A DNA stretch of 64,000 bases from UMGS1975 sp959600905. Lineage in GTDB: Bacteria > Bacillota > Clostridia > Christensenellales > QAND01. A program made the translations under genes and the position numbers. The notes beneath the pieces are model-generated. The model made no database searches and was not told the origin of the DNA. It saw only the letters and a list, made by a program, of their open reading frames with translations. Every line of letters starts with the position of its first letter. Position 1 is the first letter of the stretch. The stretch is taken from NCBI GenBank assembly GCA_959600905.1, contig CAUGNO010000004.1:115317-179316 (forward strand), in the 5' to 3' direction. Positions 1-7,913 of the stretch are shown piece by piece.

Positions 1-24
1 AAGGGAATGAAGCTTCCATTTTAA
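1..24 (+). CDS. ffh: C-terminal end of signal recognition particle protein Ffh (partial)
   Basis: The first eight codons read KGMKLPF followed by TAA. Ffh proteins of Firmicutes commonly end in a Gly/Met-rich tail closing with KLPF, and ffh normally lies directly upstream of rpsP. The rest of the gene is outside the window, so the assignment rests on the tail and on gene order. Confidence 0.5.
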   Translation, partial: KGMKLPF

Positions 25-80
25 CCACAGGCTTTTCACAATATTATTTAACACCCCAAAACCAAGGAGGAAACAAACAG

Positions 81-326
81 ATGGCAGTAAAAATCAGACT
101 GAAAAGAATGGGCGCGAAAAAGGCACCTTTTTACAGGATCGTCGTTTCGGATTCCCGTTCTCCGCGTGACGGCCGTTTCATCGAAGAGATCGGCACCTAC
201 AATCCGCTGAAGGATCCCGGAGAAATCGTTGTGGACAAGGAACGCGCCGCTTACTGGATTGGATGCGGAGCGCAGCCGTCCGACACAGTGCGTGCGCTTT
301 TGAAAAAAAGCGAAGTAATCAAGTAA
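81..326 (+). CDS. rpsP: 30S ribosomal protein S16
   Basis: An 81-residue protein with the usual S16 start (MAVKIRLKRMG) and the conserved YRIVVSDSRSPRDGRFIEE block. S16 helps assemble and stabilise the 30S body on 16S rRNA. The start follows a strong AAGGAGG site at about 65-71. It is the first gene of the rpsP-khpA-rimM-trmD cluster, which couples ribosomal protein synthesis to 16S maturation and tRNA methylation. Length and composition are normal for the family; there is nothing odd about it. Confidence 0.97.
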   Translation: MAVKIRLKRMGAKKAPFYRIVVSDSRSPRDGRFIEEIGTYNPLKDPGEIVVDKERAAYWIGCGAQPSDTVRALLKKSEVIK

Positions 327-336
327 GAGGCCAAGC

Positions 337-576
337 ATGGAAAATCTTGTGCAGTATTTGGCAGAACAGTTGGTGGATCATCCGGAGGACGTTAAGACCA
401 ACCGTGTAGAGGCCGGAAACGGAGACGTGACCATTGAGCTGCGCGTTCACGCGGAGGATATGGGCAAGGTCATCGGTAAACAGGGGAGGATTGCAAAATC
501 CATCCGTACGCTGGTCAAAGCTGCGGCTGCCAAAGAAAACAAACAGATCCATTATTCTGTGGATATTTTGGAATGA
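337..576 (+). CDS. khpA: KH-domain RNA-binding protein KhpA
   Basis: A 79-residue protein made of one KH domain; the GKVIGKQGRIAKSIRTLV segment holds the GxxG RNA-binding loop. KhpA (YlqC) acts as a small RNA chaperone, with KhpB in many Firmicutes, and affects cell division and cell-wall growth. It starts 11 bases after rpsP behind a GAGG site and overlaps rimM by four bases, so it is translationally coupled in the operon. Position and length match the family. Confidence 0.93.
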   Translation: MENLVQYLAEQLVDHPEDVKTNRVEAGNGDVTIELRVHAEDMGKVIGKQGRIAKSIRTLVKAAAAKENKQIHYSVDILE

Positions 577-1097
577 AACGAACGCTGCTGAGAGTTGGAT
601 ATATCTTAAAACCGCAGGGTATAAGAGGCGAATTAAAAATACAGCCGTTGACAGATGATGTAAGGCGTTTTGAAGGGCTAAAAGAGGTTTACCTGGAAAC
701 GGCAAACGGCTGTGAGCCAAGAAAGCTGACCGTAAACCGCATAGAGGAGCAGGCAGTCTATGCATATCTGGAAGGCTGCCATACGCGCGAAGCGGCAGAG
801 ATGCTGCGCGACGCCTATTTATGCGTAGACAGGGCACATGCGGCCAAGCTGCCGGAAGGAAGCTGGTTTGTCTGTGACTTAGAAGGAATGGACGTCTTTG
901 TGGATGATGTGCCTGTAGGGCGCTTGACAGAGGTAATTTCTACAGGAGGCGTGGATGTATACCAGGTGGAGCGGCCGGAAGGAACAAGATTTTACTTTCC
1001 AGCGCTAAAACGTGTGCTGCGGCATGTGGATGTAGAGAAAAATAGAATGGATCTGGACGGCCGGGCCTTATCCGAGGTGGCTGTGGATGAAGATTGA
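573..1097 (+). CDS. rimM: 16S rRNA processing protein RimM
   Basis: A 174-residue protein with an N-terminal RimM barrel (VGYILKPQGIRGELKIQP) and a C-terminal PRC-barrel-like half (GRLTEVISTGGVDVYQV, then FPALKRVL). RimM binds S19 in the 30S head and supports late 16S maturation. The start overlaps the khpA stop as ATGA, and the 3' end overlaps trmD by 11 bases, showing tight coupling. Length is normal. Confidence 0.95.
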   Translation: MKRTLLRVGYILKPQGIRGELKIQPLTDDVRRFEGLKEVYLETANGCEPRKLTVNRIEEQAVYAYLEGCHTREAAEMLRDAYLCVDRAHAAKLPEGSWFVCDLEGMDVFVDDVPVGRLTEVISTGGVDVYQVERPEGTRFYFPALKRVLRHVDVEKNRMDLDGRALSEVAVDED

Positions 1098-1812
1098 TAT
1101 TCTAACTCTATTTCCGCAGATGTTTGACGGCGTACTTTGCCAGAGCATACTGAAACGAGCTGTGGAAAATGGCTGTTTGGAGTTTTCATTCTACGATATA
1201 CGGGACTATGCCAAAAACAAACATCGACAGGTAGATGATGCACCCTTTGGCGGTGGACAGGGCATGCTGCTGATGCCTCAGCCGGCCTTTGACTGCCTGG
1301 AAGATGTGCTGGTACAGGCAAAGGAGCATAGGCGTGTGTTGTATATGTCTCCGCAGGGACAACCGTTGACAGCGCAGACGGCTAAGCGCCTGAGCGATTA
1401 TGAAGAGCTTATTGTGCTGTGCGGGCACTATGAAGGCATAGACCAGCGCGTTTTGGATACCTTTGTAGACGAAGAGATTTCGCTCGGAGATTTTATCCTG
1501 ACTGGGGGAGAGATCGCGGCGATGGCTGTTGTAGACGCTGTGGCGCGATTTGTGCCGGGCGTGCTGGGCAGCGCAGCCAGCGCGCATGAGGACAGCTTTT
1601 CCGATGGCTTGTTGGAATATCCGCAGTATACCAGGCCCAGCGAATTTCGCGGTATGCGCGTGCCGGAGATCTTGTTGAGTGGCGACCATCAGAAAATCGC
1701 ACAATGGCGCAGGGAGCAATCCTTGCGGGTAACCAAGCAAAAGCGGCCGGATCTATTGGAAACAGCGCCGTTGACTGAAAAGGAAAGAAACACATTTTGT
1801 ACCAAGCAATGA
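1087..1812 (+). CDS. trmD: tRNA (guanine-N1)-methyltransferase TrmD
   Basis: A 241-residue SPOUT-class methyltransferase that makes m1G37 in tRNAs reading codons with a 5' C, which prevents +1 frameshifting. Visible signatures are MKIDILTLFPQMF at the start, the PFGGGQGMLL segment, LCGHYEGIDQRV and the knot-region SLGDFILTGGE that binds S-adenosylmethionine. It overlaps rimM by 11 bases. The next gene, rplS, has its own promoter just downstream. Confidence 0.97.
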   Translation: MKIDILTLFPQMFDGVLCQSILKRAVENGCLEFSFYDIRDYAKNKHRQVDDAPFGGGQGMLLMPQPAFDCLEDVLVQAKEHRRVLYMSPQGQPLTAQTAKRLSDYEELIVLCGHYEGIDQRVLDTFVDEEISLGDFILTGGEIAAMAVVDAVARFVPGVLGSAASAHEDSFSDGLLEYPQYTRPSEFRGMRVPEILLSGDHQKIAQWRREQSLRVTKQKRPDLLETAPLTEKERNTFCTKQ

Positions 1813-1813
1813 C

Positions 1814-1843
1814 TTGCCGAAGACCGGGCAGATATGCTATAAT
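1814..1843 (+). promoter_or_regulatory. Promoter of rplS
   Basis: TTGCCG (1814-1819), an 18-base spacer and TATAAT (1838-1843) preceded by TGC, so an extended -10 promoter of the housekeeping SigA type. The -35 element starts at the trmD stop codon. It would start transcription about 45 bases before the rplS start codon. Confidence 0.7.
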
Positions 1844-1893
1844 CGCGTAGATTGTGGCCCGGAAGTTTGGACACAATAGGAGGAACGACAAAG

Positions 1894-2235
1894 ATGAACG
1901 AAATCATCAGAAATATTGAGAAAGAACAATTCCGCACGGATATGCCGGATATTGCCATTGGCGATACCGTTCGTGTGTATGTAAAGGTTGTAGAAGGCAA
2001 CCGCGAACGCTTGCAGGCGTTTGAAGGGGTCGTTATTTCCCGTAAGCATGGTGGATTGCGCGAAACCTTTACCGTGCGCCGTGTAAGCTATGGCATTGGG
2101 GTGGAGCGTACTTTCCCGATGCACAGCCGCCGCGTAGACCGCGTAGAAGTGATTCGACATGGACGTGTACGCCGCGCAAAACTGTATTATTTGCGTGATC
2201 GCGTAGGGAAAGCGGCAAAGCTGAGAGAGAGATAA
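1894..2235 (+). CDS. rplS: 50S ribosomal protein L19
   Basis: A 113-residue protein ending in the L19-typical YYLRDRVGKAAKLRER. L19 sits at the 30S-50S interface near bridge B8. I chose ATG 1894 because AGGAGG (1878-1883) precedes it at good spacing and MNEIIRNIEKEQ is the usual L19 start; the frame is open further upstream but that stretch is promoter and leader. A clear terminator follows at once, so the gene can be a single transcription unit. Confidence 0.97.
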   Translation: MNEIIRNIEKEQFRTDMPDIAIGDTVRVYVKVVEGNRERLQAFEGVVISRKHGGLRETFTVRRVSYGIGVERTFPMHSRRVDRVEVIRHGRVRRAKLYYLRDRVGKAAKLRER

Positions 2236-2260
2236 AAAAAGGCGCTTGCGCCTTTTTTTC
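2234..2260 (+). terminator. Intrinsic terminator after rplS
   Basis: A perfect stem GGCGC-TT-GCGCC flanked by a run of seven A and a run of seven T, starting at the rplS stop codon. The A-tract/T-tract symmetry makes it potentially bidirectional. Confidence 0.9.
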
Positions 2261-2275
2261 TTTTAAGGAGGAAGC

Positions 2276-3124
2276 ATGCAGATCAACTGGTATCCCGGCC
2301 ATATGGCAAAGGCCAAAAGGGAAATGGAACGTATGATAAAGCTGTCGGATGTGGCGGTAGAGATCGTGGACGCCCGAGCGCCGCTATCTACCCGTAACCC
2401 GGATCTCGATAAGATGCTGGGGACAAAGCCGCGCGTAATCATCCTAAACAAGGAAGATTTGGCAGACAATAACCTGACACGCGCTTGGCAGCAATATTTT
2501 TCTGATAGGGGCTGGAACGCCGTCTCTTTTTGTGCCAAAAAACAGGGAGGACGGGAAAAACTGCTCCATGCTATCCAGCGGGCGGCGCAGCCCTTGATCG
2601 ATAGATGGGCGCAGAAAGGCGCAAACAAGATTGTAAGAGTGATGATCAGCGGCATCCCAAACGTGGGAAAAAGCAGCATCATCAACTGCTTATCCGGCGG
2701 CCAGCGGGCCAAGACGGGCGCAACTCCGGGCGTGACAAGGGGCAAGCAGTGGGTGCGCCTATCGCCGACGTTGGAATTGCTGGATACGCCCGGTATTCTA
2801 TGGCCTAAATTGGAAGATGAGCAAGGTGCGAAGCGGTTGGCGTTTTTGAACGCCATACGAGACGAGGTATTAGAGCAGGAGGAGATTGCCGTAGGGCTGG
2901 TTGAGAACCTACAAACCGCAGCGCCAAAAGCGATCCAGGCCCGCTATGGGGTGGAAACGGAAGAAAAGCAGCCCTATGAGATATTAGAGGGCATCGGCCG
3001 GCGCAGGGGCTTTATTGTCAAGGGCGGCTTGGTGGATACGGAAAAGGCCGCGGTGGTGCTGATGGATGAATTTAGGGATGGAAAGCTGGGACGCATTACA
3101 CTGGAAAGGCCGGGACAAGCATGA
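2276..3124 (+). CDS. rbgA: Ribosome biogenesis GTPase RbgA (YlqF)
   Basis: A 282-residue circularly permuted GTPase needed for late 50S assembly (uL16 incorporation). It begins with the diagnostic INWYPGHMAKA. The G motifs appear in permuted order: G4 NKED near residue 60, G1 GIPNVGKSS near 125, and G3 DTPG near 170. A C-terminal ANTAR-like helical region follows. A strong AAGGAGG precedes ATG 2276. The stop overlaps the rnhB start (ATGA), the usual Firmicutes arrangement. Confidence 0.96.
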   Translation: MQINWYPGHMAKAKREMERMIKLSDVAVEIVDARAPLSTRNPDLDKMLGTKPRVIILNKEDLADNNLTRAWQQYFSDRGWNAVSFCAKKQGGREKLLHAIQRAAQPLIDRWAQKGANKIVRVMISGIPNVGKSSIINCLSGGQRAKTGATPGVTRGKQWVRLSPTLELLDTPGILWPKLEDEQGAKRLAFLNAIRDEVLEQEEIAVGLVENLQTAAPKAIQARYGVETEEKQPYEILEGIGRRRGFIVKGGLVDTEKAAVVLMDEFRDGKLGRITLERPGQA

Positions 3125-3747
3125 CTGAAAAGGAAAAGCAAAGGTTGGAGGGCCTTTGGCGCTTTGATATAGAAAAGGGACAAGGCCGCCCGGTATACGG
3201 CATGGACGAGGTAGGGCGCGGCCCTTTAGCGGGCCCTGTGGTGGCGGCCTGCGTATGGATGCCGGAAACGTGGATTGAAGGCGTGAAGGATAGTAAAAAG
3301 ATCGCGGAAAAGAAAAGAGAACGGATTGCTGAGGAAATCAAGGAAAAAGCATTGGCATATGGGATTGGCTCGGCGGACGTGGCAGAGATTGAACGCTTGA
3401 ACATCCTAAACGCAACCAAGCTGGCCATGCAACGGGCGTATGAGCAAATGCCGAAGCAGGATAGCTATGTGCTGATCGATGCCATTGACCCGGCTTTTTT
3501 GCCAGCAAAGGGAGAAGGGGTAGTCAAGGGAGATGTCCAAAGCTATGCCATTGCCGCCGCTTCGATTTTGGCAAAGGTAACGCGAGATGCACTGATGAAG
3601 GCTTACGAATTGGATTATCCTGGATATGGATGGGCGCAAAATAAAGGATACGGCACCAAGCAGCATATAGAGGCGATTTGCCGGCAGGGCATTACGCCGC
3701 AGCACCGCCCCAGCTTTTTAAGAGGGATATTGCATGATACACAATAA
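3121..3747 (+). CDS. rnhB: Ribonuclease HII
   Basis: A 208-residue RNase H type 2 enzyme that removes ribonucleotides and RNA primers from RNA:DNA hybrids. The catalytic carboxylates lie in GMDEVGRGPLAGPVV (Asp and Glu near residues 28-29), LIDAID (near 120) and KGDVQSYAIAAASILAKV. It overlaps rbgA by four bases upstream and yraN by 14 bases downstream, so the three genes form one coupled unit. Length is typical. Confidence 0.96.
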   Translation: MTEKEKQRLEGLWRFDIEKGQGRPVYGMDEVGRGPLAGPVVAACVWMPETWIEGVKDSKKIAEKKRERIAEEIKEKALAYGIGSADVAEIERLNILNATKLAMQRAYEQMPKQDSYVLIDAIDPAFLPAKGEGVVKGDVQSYAIAAASILAKVTRDALMKAYELDYPGYGWAQNKGYGTKQHIEAICRQGITPQHRPSFLRGILHDTQ

Positions 3748-4096
3748 TCAGGAGAAGGGCCGGCTGGGAGAAAATCTGGCGGCGCAATACTTGCAGGCCC
3801 ATGGGTATGAAATATTGGCGAATAGATATCGCACGCGTTACGGAGAGGCGGATCTTGTGGCGCGCATACAGGATACGCTGGTGTTTGTGGAGGTAAAGGC
3901 CCGCACAAACACAAAGCATGGAACGCCGGCAGAGGCGGTAACAGCCAAAAAGCAGAAAAATGCTACAATGGCGGCTATGGCATACTTACAGCAAAATGGA
4001 TGTATGGACGCTCTGTGCCGGTTTGACGTGGTGGAGGTATTTCTGCCCGGTGGACAAATTTGCCATATTACAAACGCATTTGATGCATGTATGTAG
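3734..4096 (+). CDS. yraN: UPF0102 endonuclease-like protein YraN
   Basis: A 120-residue member of the UPF0102 family, which has a restriction-endonuclease-like fold. The sequence shows KGRLGENLAAQYLQ followed by RYRTRYGEADLVA and VFVEVKAR, the E-x-D...E-x-K arrangement of PD-(D/E)XK nucleases. The cellular role is not established; the gene is very often next to rnhB and the comM/dprA locus, suggesting a link to DNA processing. It overlaps rnhB by 14 bases. Confidence 0.9.
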   Translation: MIHNNQEKGRLGENLAAQYLQAHGYEILANRYRTRYGEADLVARIQDTLVFVEVKARTNTKHGTPAEAVTAKKQKNATMAAMAYLQQNGCMDALCRFDVVEVFLPGGQICHITNAFDACM

Positions 4097-4108
4097 AATG
4101 GAAGAGTA

Positions 4109-4117
4109 TGGTATAAT
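4109..4117 (+). promoter_or_regulatory. Extended -10 promoter of the GT-C glycosyltransferase gene
   Basis: TATAAT (4112-4117) preceded by TGG forms an extended -10 element. No good -35 hexamer is visible at 16-18 bases. Transcription would begin about 25 bases before the ATG at 4150. Confidence 0.55.
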
Positions 4118-4149
4118 ATTTGGGAATAGATGGAAAGGGGATGTACGAA

Positions 4150-7100
4150 ATGAAGCGATTCAAATCGATCCTCTGTTTCTGTTTGTTGGCATGCCTGGTG
4201 GTTTGTACCGGGTTTACCAACGAAGAAGGAAACTTGATTGCAAACCCGGAATTTACAAAGGATGATCAAGGAGCATACAGTGTATGGAATACCGACGGGG
4301 CTTTTTCTGTTTCTTCCAAAGTGGATGAGGAAATGGGAGAAGTCCTTTCGATAGAAACGCAGGAGACGGAGATGGATTTTTATCAATCCGTCAACGTGAT
4401 GCCGGAAACGATCTATTGCTTTACGCTGGGCATTCGTGGACAGGGACAGGCTATGATCAGCGTGCGCGGCCTAGAAACTGCCTACTTTGAAGAGAAATTG
4501 ACAGGGGAATGGAAGTATATCCAGCTGTATGGGCTCACGGCGGATGATCAATACAGCGTATTGGCACAATTTACCTTGACAAATCCGGAAAATGTTGAGA
4601 TTTCAGAAATATCCTGCCTGGAAACGAATGATGTGCCGGAGGATGCCGCCTATGTTTGGTTGTATGATAGAGAGGCCTTTGAAGAGGAACAGAGGCTTGA
4701 AGAGGAGGCTAAGCAGATCCAAGGCGGCCTGCCTGCCATTTTGATTGCCGCGCTATATGGTGGGGCAATTTACTTGGTGACAAAGCGCAAAGAAAAGCAG
4801 CCGGGAAACCTGCCTAAGCATGCTGTATGGATGGTGCTGAGCGGTGCTTTTGTGGTGCTGAGCATCTTTGCGCTGGCGGTAAGAGGACACGCTACGGATA
4901 TCAATTGCTTTACTGGATGGGCCAGCCATGTGGCTGAGGTAGGGCCGTGGAACTTTTATACCTCCGGGGTATGGGCGGATTATCCGCCGGGCTATATTCT
5001 GGTGTTGTGGATCATAGGGCTGATTGGTAAAGTGCTGGGGCTGGCCAGCGGCAGTATGGCCTTTGTGTATCTGGTAAAGCTTCCGGCCATTCTAGCGGAT
5101 ATTGCGGCGGCCTATTTGGTGTACCGACTGGTAGAAAAACGGTTTGGAAAGCCCCGCGCCCTGATGCTCTGTGCGCTGATGGCATTGAATCCGATGACTG
5201 TGCTGGATAGCGCCATGTGGGGGCAGATTGATTCTATTTTGACGCTGATCGCCGTCGGCGCTCTGTATTGTTATATGAAGGGAAAAAAGCCTTGGAGCGC
5301 GGCGCTGTTTGTTGCGGGTGTGCTGGTGAAGCCGCAAATGCTGGTCTTTGGCCCCTTGCTGGCGGCAGCTTTTGTGTATGATATTGTAAAGGATCCCAAA
5401 CGCGGGGCAAGGGAATTGGGAATTTCTGCGCTGGCAGGGGTAGCTGCGCTGCTCATCATTGCGCTTCCGTTCTCTTTTGGACAGGAACCGCTTTGGCTGC
5501 TGCATAAATACACGACGGCAGCCGGCTCGTATCCTTATGCGACGGTAAATGCTTTCAATCTCTACGCCCTGTTTGGTGGGAACTGGCTGAATTACAATAC
5601 CGAGCTGATCTTTGGCATTACCATCAAACAGTTCGGCATTGTGATGATTGTGCTTATGTGTGCCATATCCATTGCAGTGTATCTGGCAGCCAATGACAAG
5701 AAGGCGATTTTCCCGGCCGCGGCCATTTTGCAATGGGGTATTTTTCTATGTTCTCACGCAATGCATGAGCGGTACCTATATCCCTGTATGCTGCTGTTGA
5801 TGGTTGCCTACTGCCTGTATGGGGAAAAGCGGCTGCTGGCTGCCTTTGGCATGGCTACGGCGGTTACTTTCTGCAATTCGCTGGTAGTGCTTTTGAATGC
5901 CTCCAACGCATTGCTTGGCACGCCGGCGTATGTCGTCGTGGTATCGATTTTGAACATCGCGGGCTTTGCGGTATGCATTTGGGCGTGCTTTAGTGCTATA
6001 TGGCCCAGGGAAGCGAAATGCAAACAAGCGGACAAGCCAAGAGATGGCAAAGCCGAAGAGGCAGGTATTTTTCGGATAAAGCCGCTGGAGGATGGGCCAA
6101 ACCGCATGCATAAGAGGGATTGGTTGATTGCCCTAACGATCACGGCGGTATATGCGGTAGTGGCGCTGACAAATCTGGGATCGACCCATGTGCCGGAGAG
6201 CGTATGGCGTACGCAGACGGCCTATGAAAGCGCCATTTTGACCCTGCCAGACGATGCACAGGTAGAGTATTTGTATTTTTATCCCGGCGTTGGCATGGGA
6301 ACGCTGGAGGTGGCATTCTCAGACGATGGCATCCAGTACGAAGAAGTTGGCAGCGTTGAAGTGGAATATGGGCAGATGTATACATGGCAGACGCTGAATG
6401 TTTCCGGCACGCCAAGGTATGTACGGCTGACCAGTGAAAATAAGGGCCTGATGCTCTGCGAAGCGGGGCTGTTTGATAAGGACTGGAACAGCATAGAGAT
6501 ACAGGCCATAGAAGCAGGGCGGAGTGGGCAAACCAGCAATGTGCAGGGATTGATAGACGAGCAGGATACCATCAATTTGCACCCTACCTATATGGACGAG
6601 ATGTATTTTGACGAGATCTATCATGCCAGAACTGCATATGAGCACCTGCATGGAATGGCCCCGTATGAAAACACCCATCCGCCGCTGGGCAAGATCTTCA
6701 TCATGCTGGGGATATCGATTTTTGGCATGAATCCATTCGGCTGGCGCATTGTGGGCACACTGTTTGGCATAGCGATGCTGCCGCTGATGTATGCGTTGGC
6801 AAAGCGGGTGACAAAGAGCAGCAAATGGGCCGGGCTGGCGACATTCCTATTTGCTGTGGATGGGATGCACTTTGTACAGACCCGCATCGCTACCATTGAT
6901 GTCTACGGGGTATTTTTCATCATGGCGATGTGTCTCTGTATGCTCAAGTATTGGCAGATGAATTTCTATGCCGATGGGCTGAAACGCACCTTCCGTCCGC
7001 TGGGCGCCTGCGGTATTTTGTTTGGGTTTGCTATTGCCAGCAAATGGATTGGATTCTATGCGGGTGCAGGCCTGGCCGTTGCCTTTTTTACAACGTTGTA

Positions 7101-7887
7101 CAAACGGTATAAGGAGTATAAAGAGGCCAAGCAGTACCTGGCGGCGGCAGAGGGGGTAGAGGGAAAAAGGAAGGAATTTTGTACGCATATCGTACAAACC
7201 TTTCCACGCTATACAATACAAACACTGCTGTTTTGCGTAGGATTTTTCCTTATCATCCCCGCGATCATATATCTGCTAAGCTATTTGCCATATCTGCTGT
7301 GTGCAGAAAAGCCGTATACACTGGCGGATGTATGGGGTGTACAGACCTATATGTTTAATTATCACAGCCAGCTGACGGCGACGCATCCGTTCCAGAGCCC
7401 GTGGTACCAGTGGCCTTTGATGATTCGGCCCATCTATTATTATGCAGGTGCAAACCTGCCGGAGGGTATGATGCGATCCATCGCGGCTTTTGGAAATCCG
7501 GCTGTATGGTGGACGGGGTTTGCATCGGTGATTGCGTGTCTGTTTATGCTGGCAAACAGGGCTTGGCGCAAAGAGCCGGATAAAAAGGACGCGCTTGTCT
7601 ATGTGCTGATCTGCCTGGCTGGCGCATTCCTGCCATGGGTATTCATTACAAGGGCTACGTTTATCTATCACTACTTTGCCTCGGTACCGTTTATCATCCT
7701 TTGTACCTGTTTAATGGGACAAAGAATCGTAAAACGGTGGCCAAGAGCCAAGGCGGCATTCATTGCGCTGGCGATTGTGGCGCTGCTGCTGTTTGCCTTG
7801 TTTTATCCAGTTTGGAGCGGGGCGATGATCGATAGAGCATGGGCATTGAAATGGCTGCGCTGGATGCCGTCCTGGTGGTTTTTCTAA
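4150..7887 (+). CDS. Two-module GT-C glycosyltransferase with protein O-mannosyltransferase-like C-terminal half
   Basis: A 1245-residue membrane protein. ATG 4150 is preferred because AAAGGGG (4134-4140) fits it and a signal-like hydrophobic segment starts there (KRFKSILCFCLLACLVV). In order: a soluble domain resembling a carbohydrate-binding beta-sandwich (about 25-165); a first polytopic GT-C module (about 190-630) containing DINCFTGWASHV and YPPGYI; a soluble discoidin-like beta domain (about 660-780); then a second module with DEIYHARTAYEHL and THPPLGK, the acidic and HPPLGK signatures of the GT39/PMT family, ending with FITRATFIYHYFASVPF. It probably transfers sugar from a polyprenyl-phosphate carrier to an acceptor on the outer face of the membrane. 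Sugar and acceptor are unknown. The two modules look like a fusion of distinct GT-C enzymes. Confidence 0.8.
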   Translation: MKRFKSILCFCLLACLVVCTGFTNEEGNLIANPEFTKDDQGAYSVWNTDGAFSVSSKVDEEMGEVLSIETQETEMDFYQSVNVMPETIYCFTLGIRGQGQAMISVRGLETAYFEEKLTGEWKYIQLYGLTADDQYSVLAQFTLTNPENVEISEISCLETNDVPEDAAYVWLYDREAFEEEQRLEEEAKQIQGGLPAILIAALYGGAIYLVTKRKEKQPGNLPKHAVWMVLSGAFVVLSIFALAVRGHATDINCFTGWASHVAEVGPWNFYTSGVWADYPPGYILVLWIIGLIGKVLGLASGSMAFVYLVKLPAILADIAAAYLVYRLVEKRFGKPRALMLCALMALNPMTVLDSAMWGQIDSILTLIAVGALYCYMKGKKPWSAALFVAGVLVKPQMLVFGPLLAAAFVYDIVKDPKRGARELGISALAGVAALLIIALPFSFGQEPLWLLHKYTTAAGSYPYATVNAFNLYALFGGNWLNYNTELIFGITIKQFGIVMIVLMCAISIAVYLAANDKKAIFPAAAILQWGIFLCSHAMHERYLYPCMLLLMVAYCLYGEKRLLAAFGMATAVTFCNSLVVLLNASNALLGTPAYVVVVSILNIAGFAVCIWACFSAIWPREAKCKQADKPRDGKAEEAGIFRIKPLEDGPNRMHKRDWLIALTITAVYAVVALTNLGSTHVPESVWRTQTAYESAILTLPDDAQVEYLYFYPGVGMGTLEVAFSDDGIQYEEVGSVEVEYGQMYTWQTLNVSGTPRYVRLTSENKGLMLCEAGLFDKDWNSIEIQAIEAGRSGQTSNVQGLIDEQDTINLHPTYMDEMYFDEIYHARTAYEHLHGMAPYENTHPPLGKIFIMLGISIFGMNPFGWRIVGTLFGIAMLPLMYALAKRVTKSSKWAGLATFLFAVDGMHFVQTRIATIDVYGVFFIMAMCLCMLKYWQMNFYADGLKRTFRPLGACGILFGFAIASKWIGFYAGAGLAVAFFTTLYKRYKEYKEAKQYLAAAEGVEGKRKEFCTHIVQTFPRYTIQTLLFCVGFFLIIPAIIYLLSYLPYLLCAEKPYTLADVWGVQTYMFNYHSQLTATHPFQSPWYQWPLMIRPIYYYAGANLPEGMMRSIAAFGNPAVWWTGFASVIACLFMLANRAWRKEPDKKDALVYVLICLAGAFLPWVFITRATFIYHYFASVPFIILCTCLMGQRIVKRWPRAKAAFIALAIVALLLFALFYPVWSGAMIDRAWALKWLRWMPSWWFF

Positions 7888-7913
7888 AAGCAAGTAAGGG
7901 GGGGAAGCTTGTT

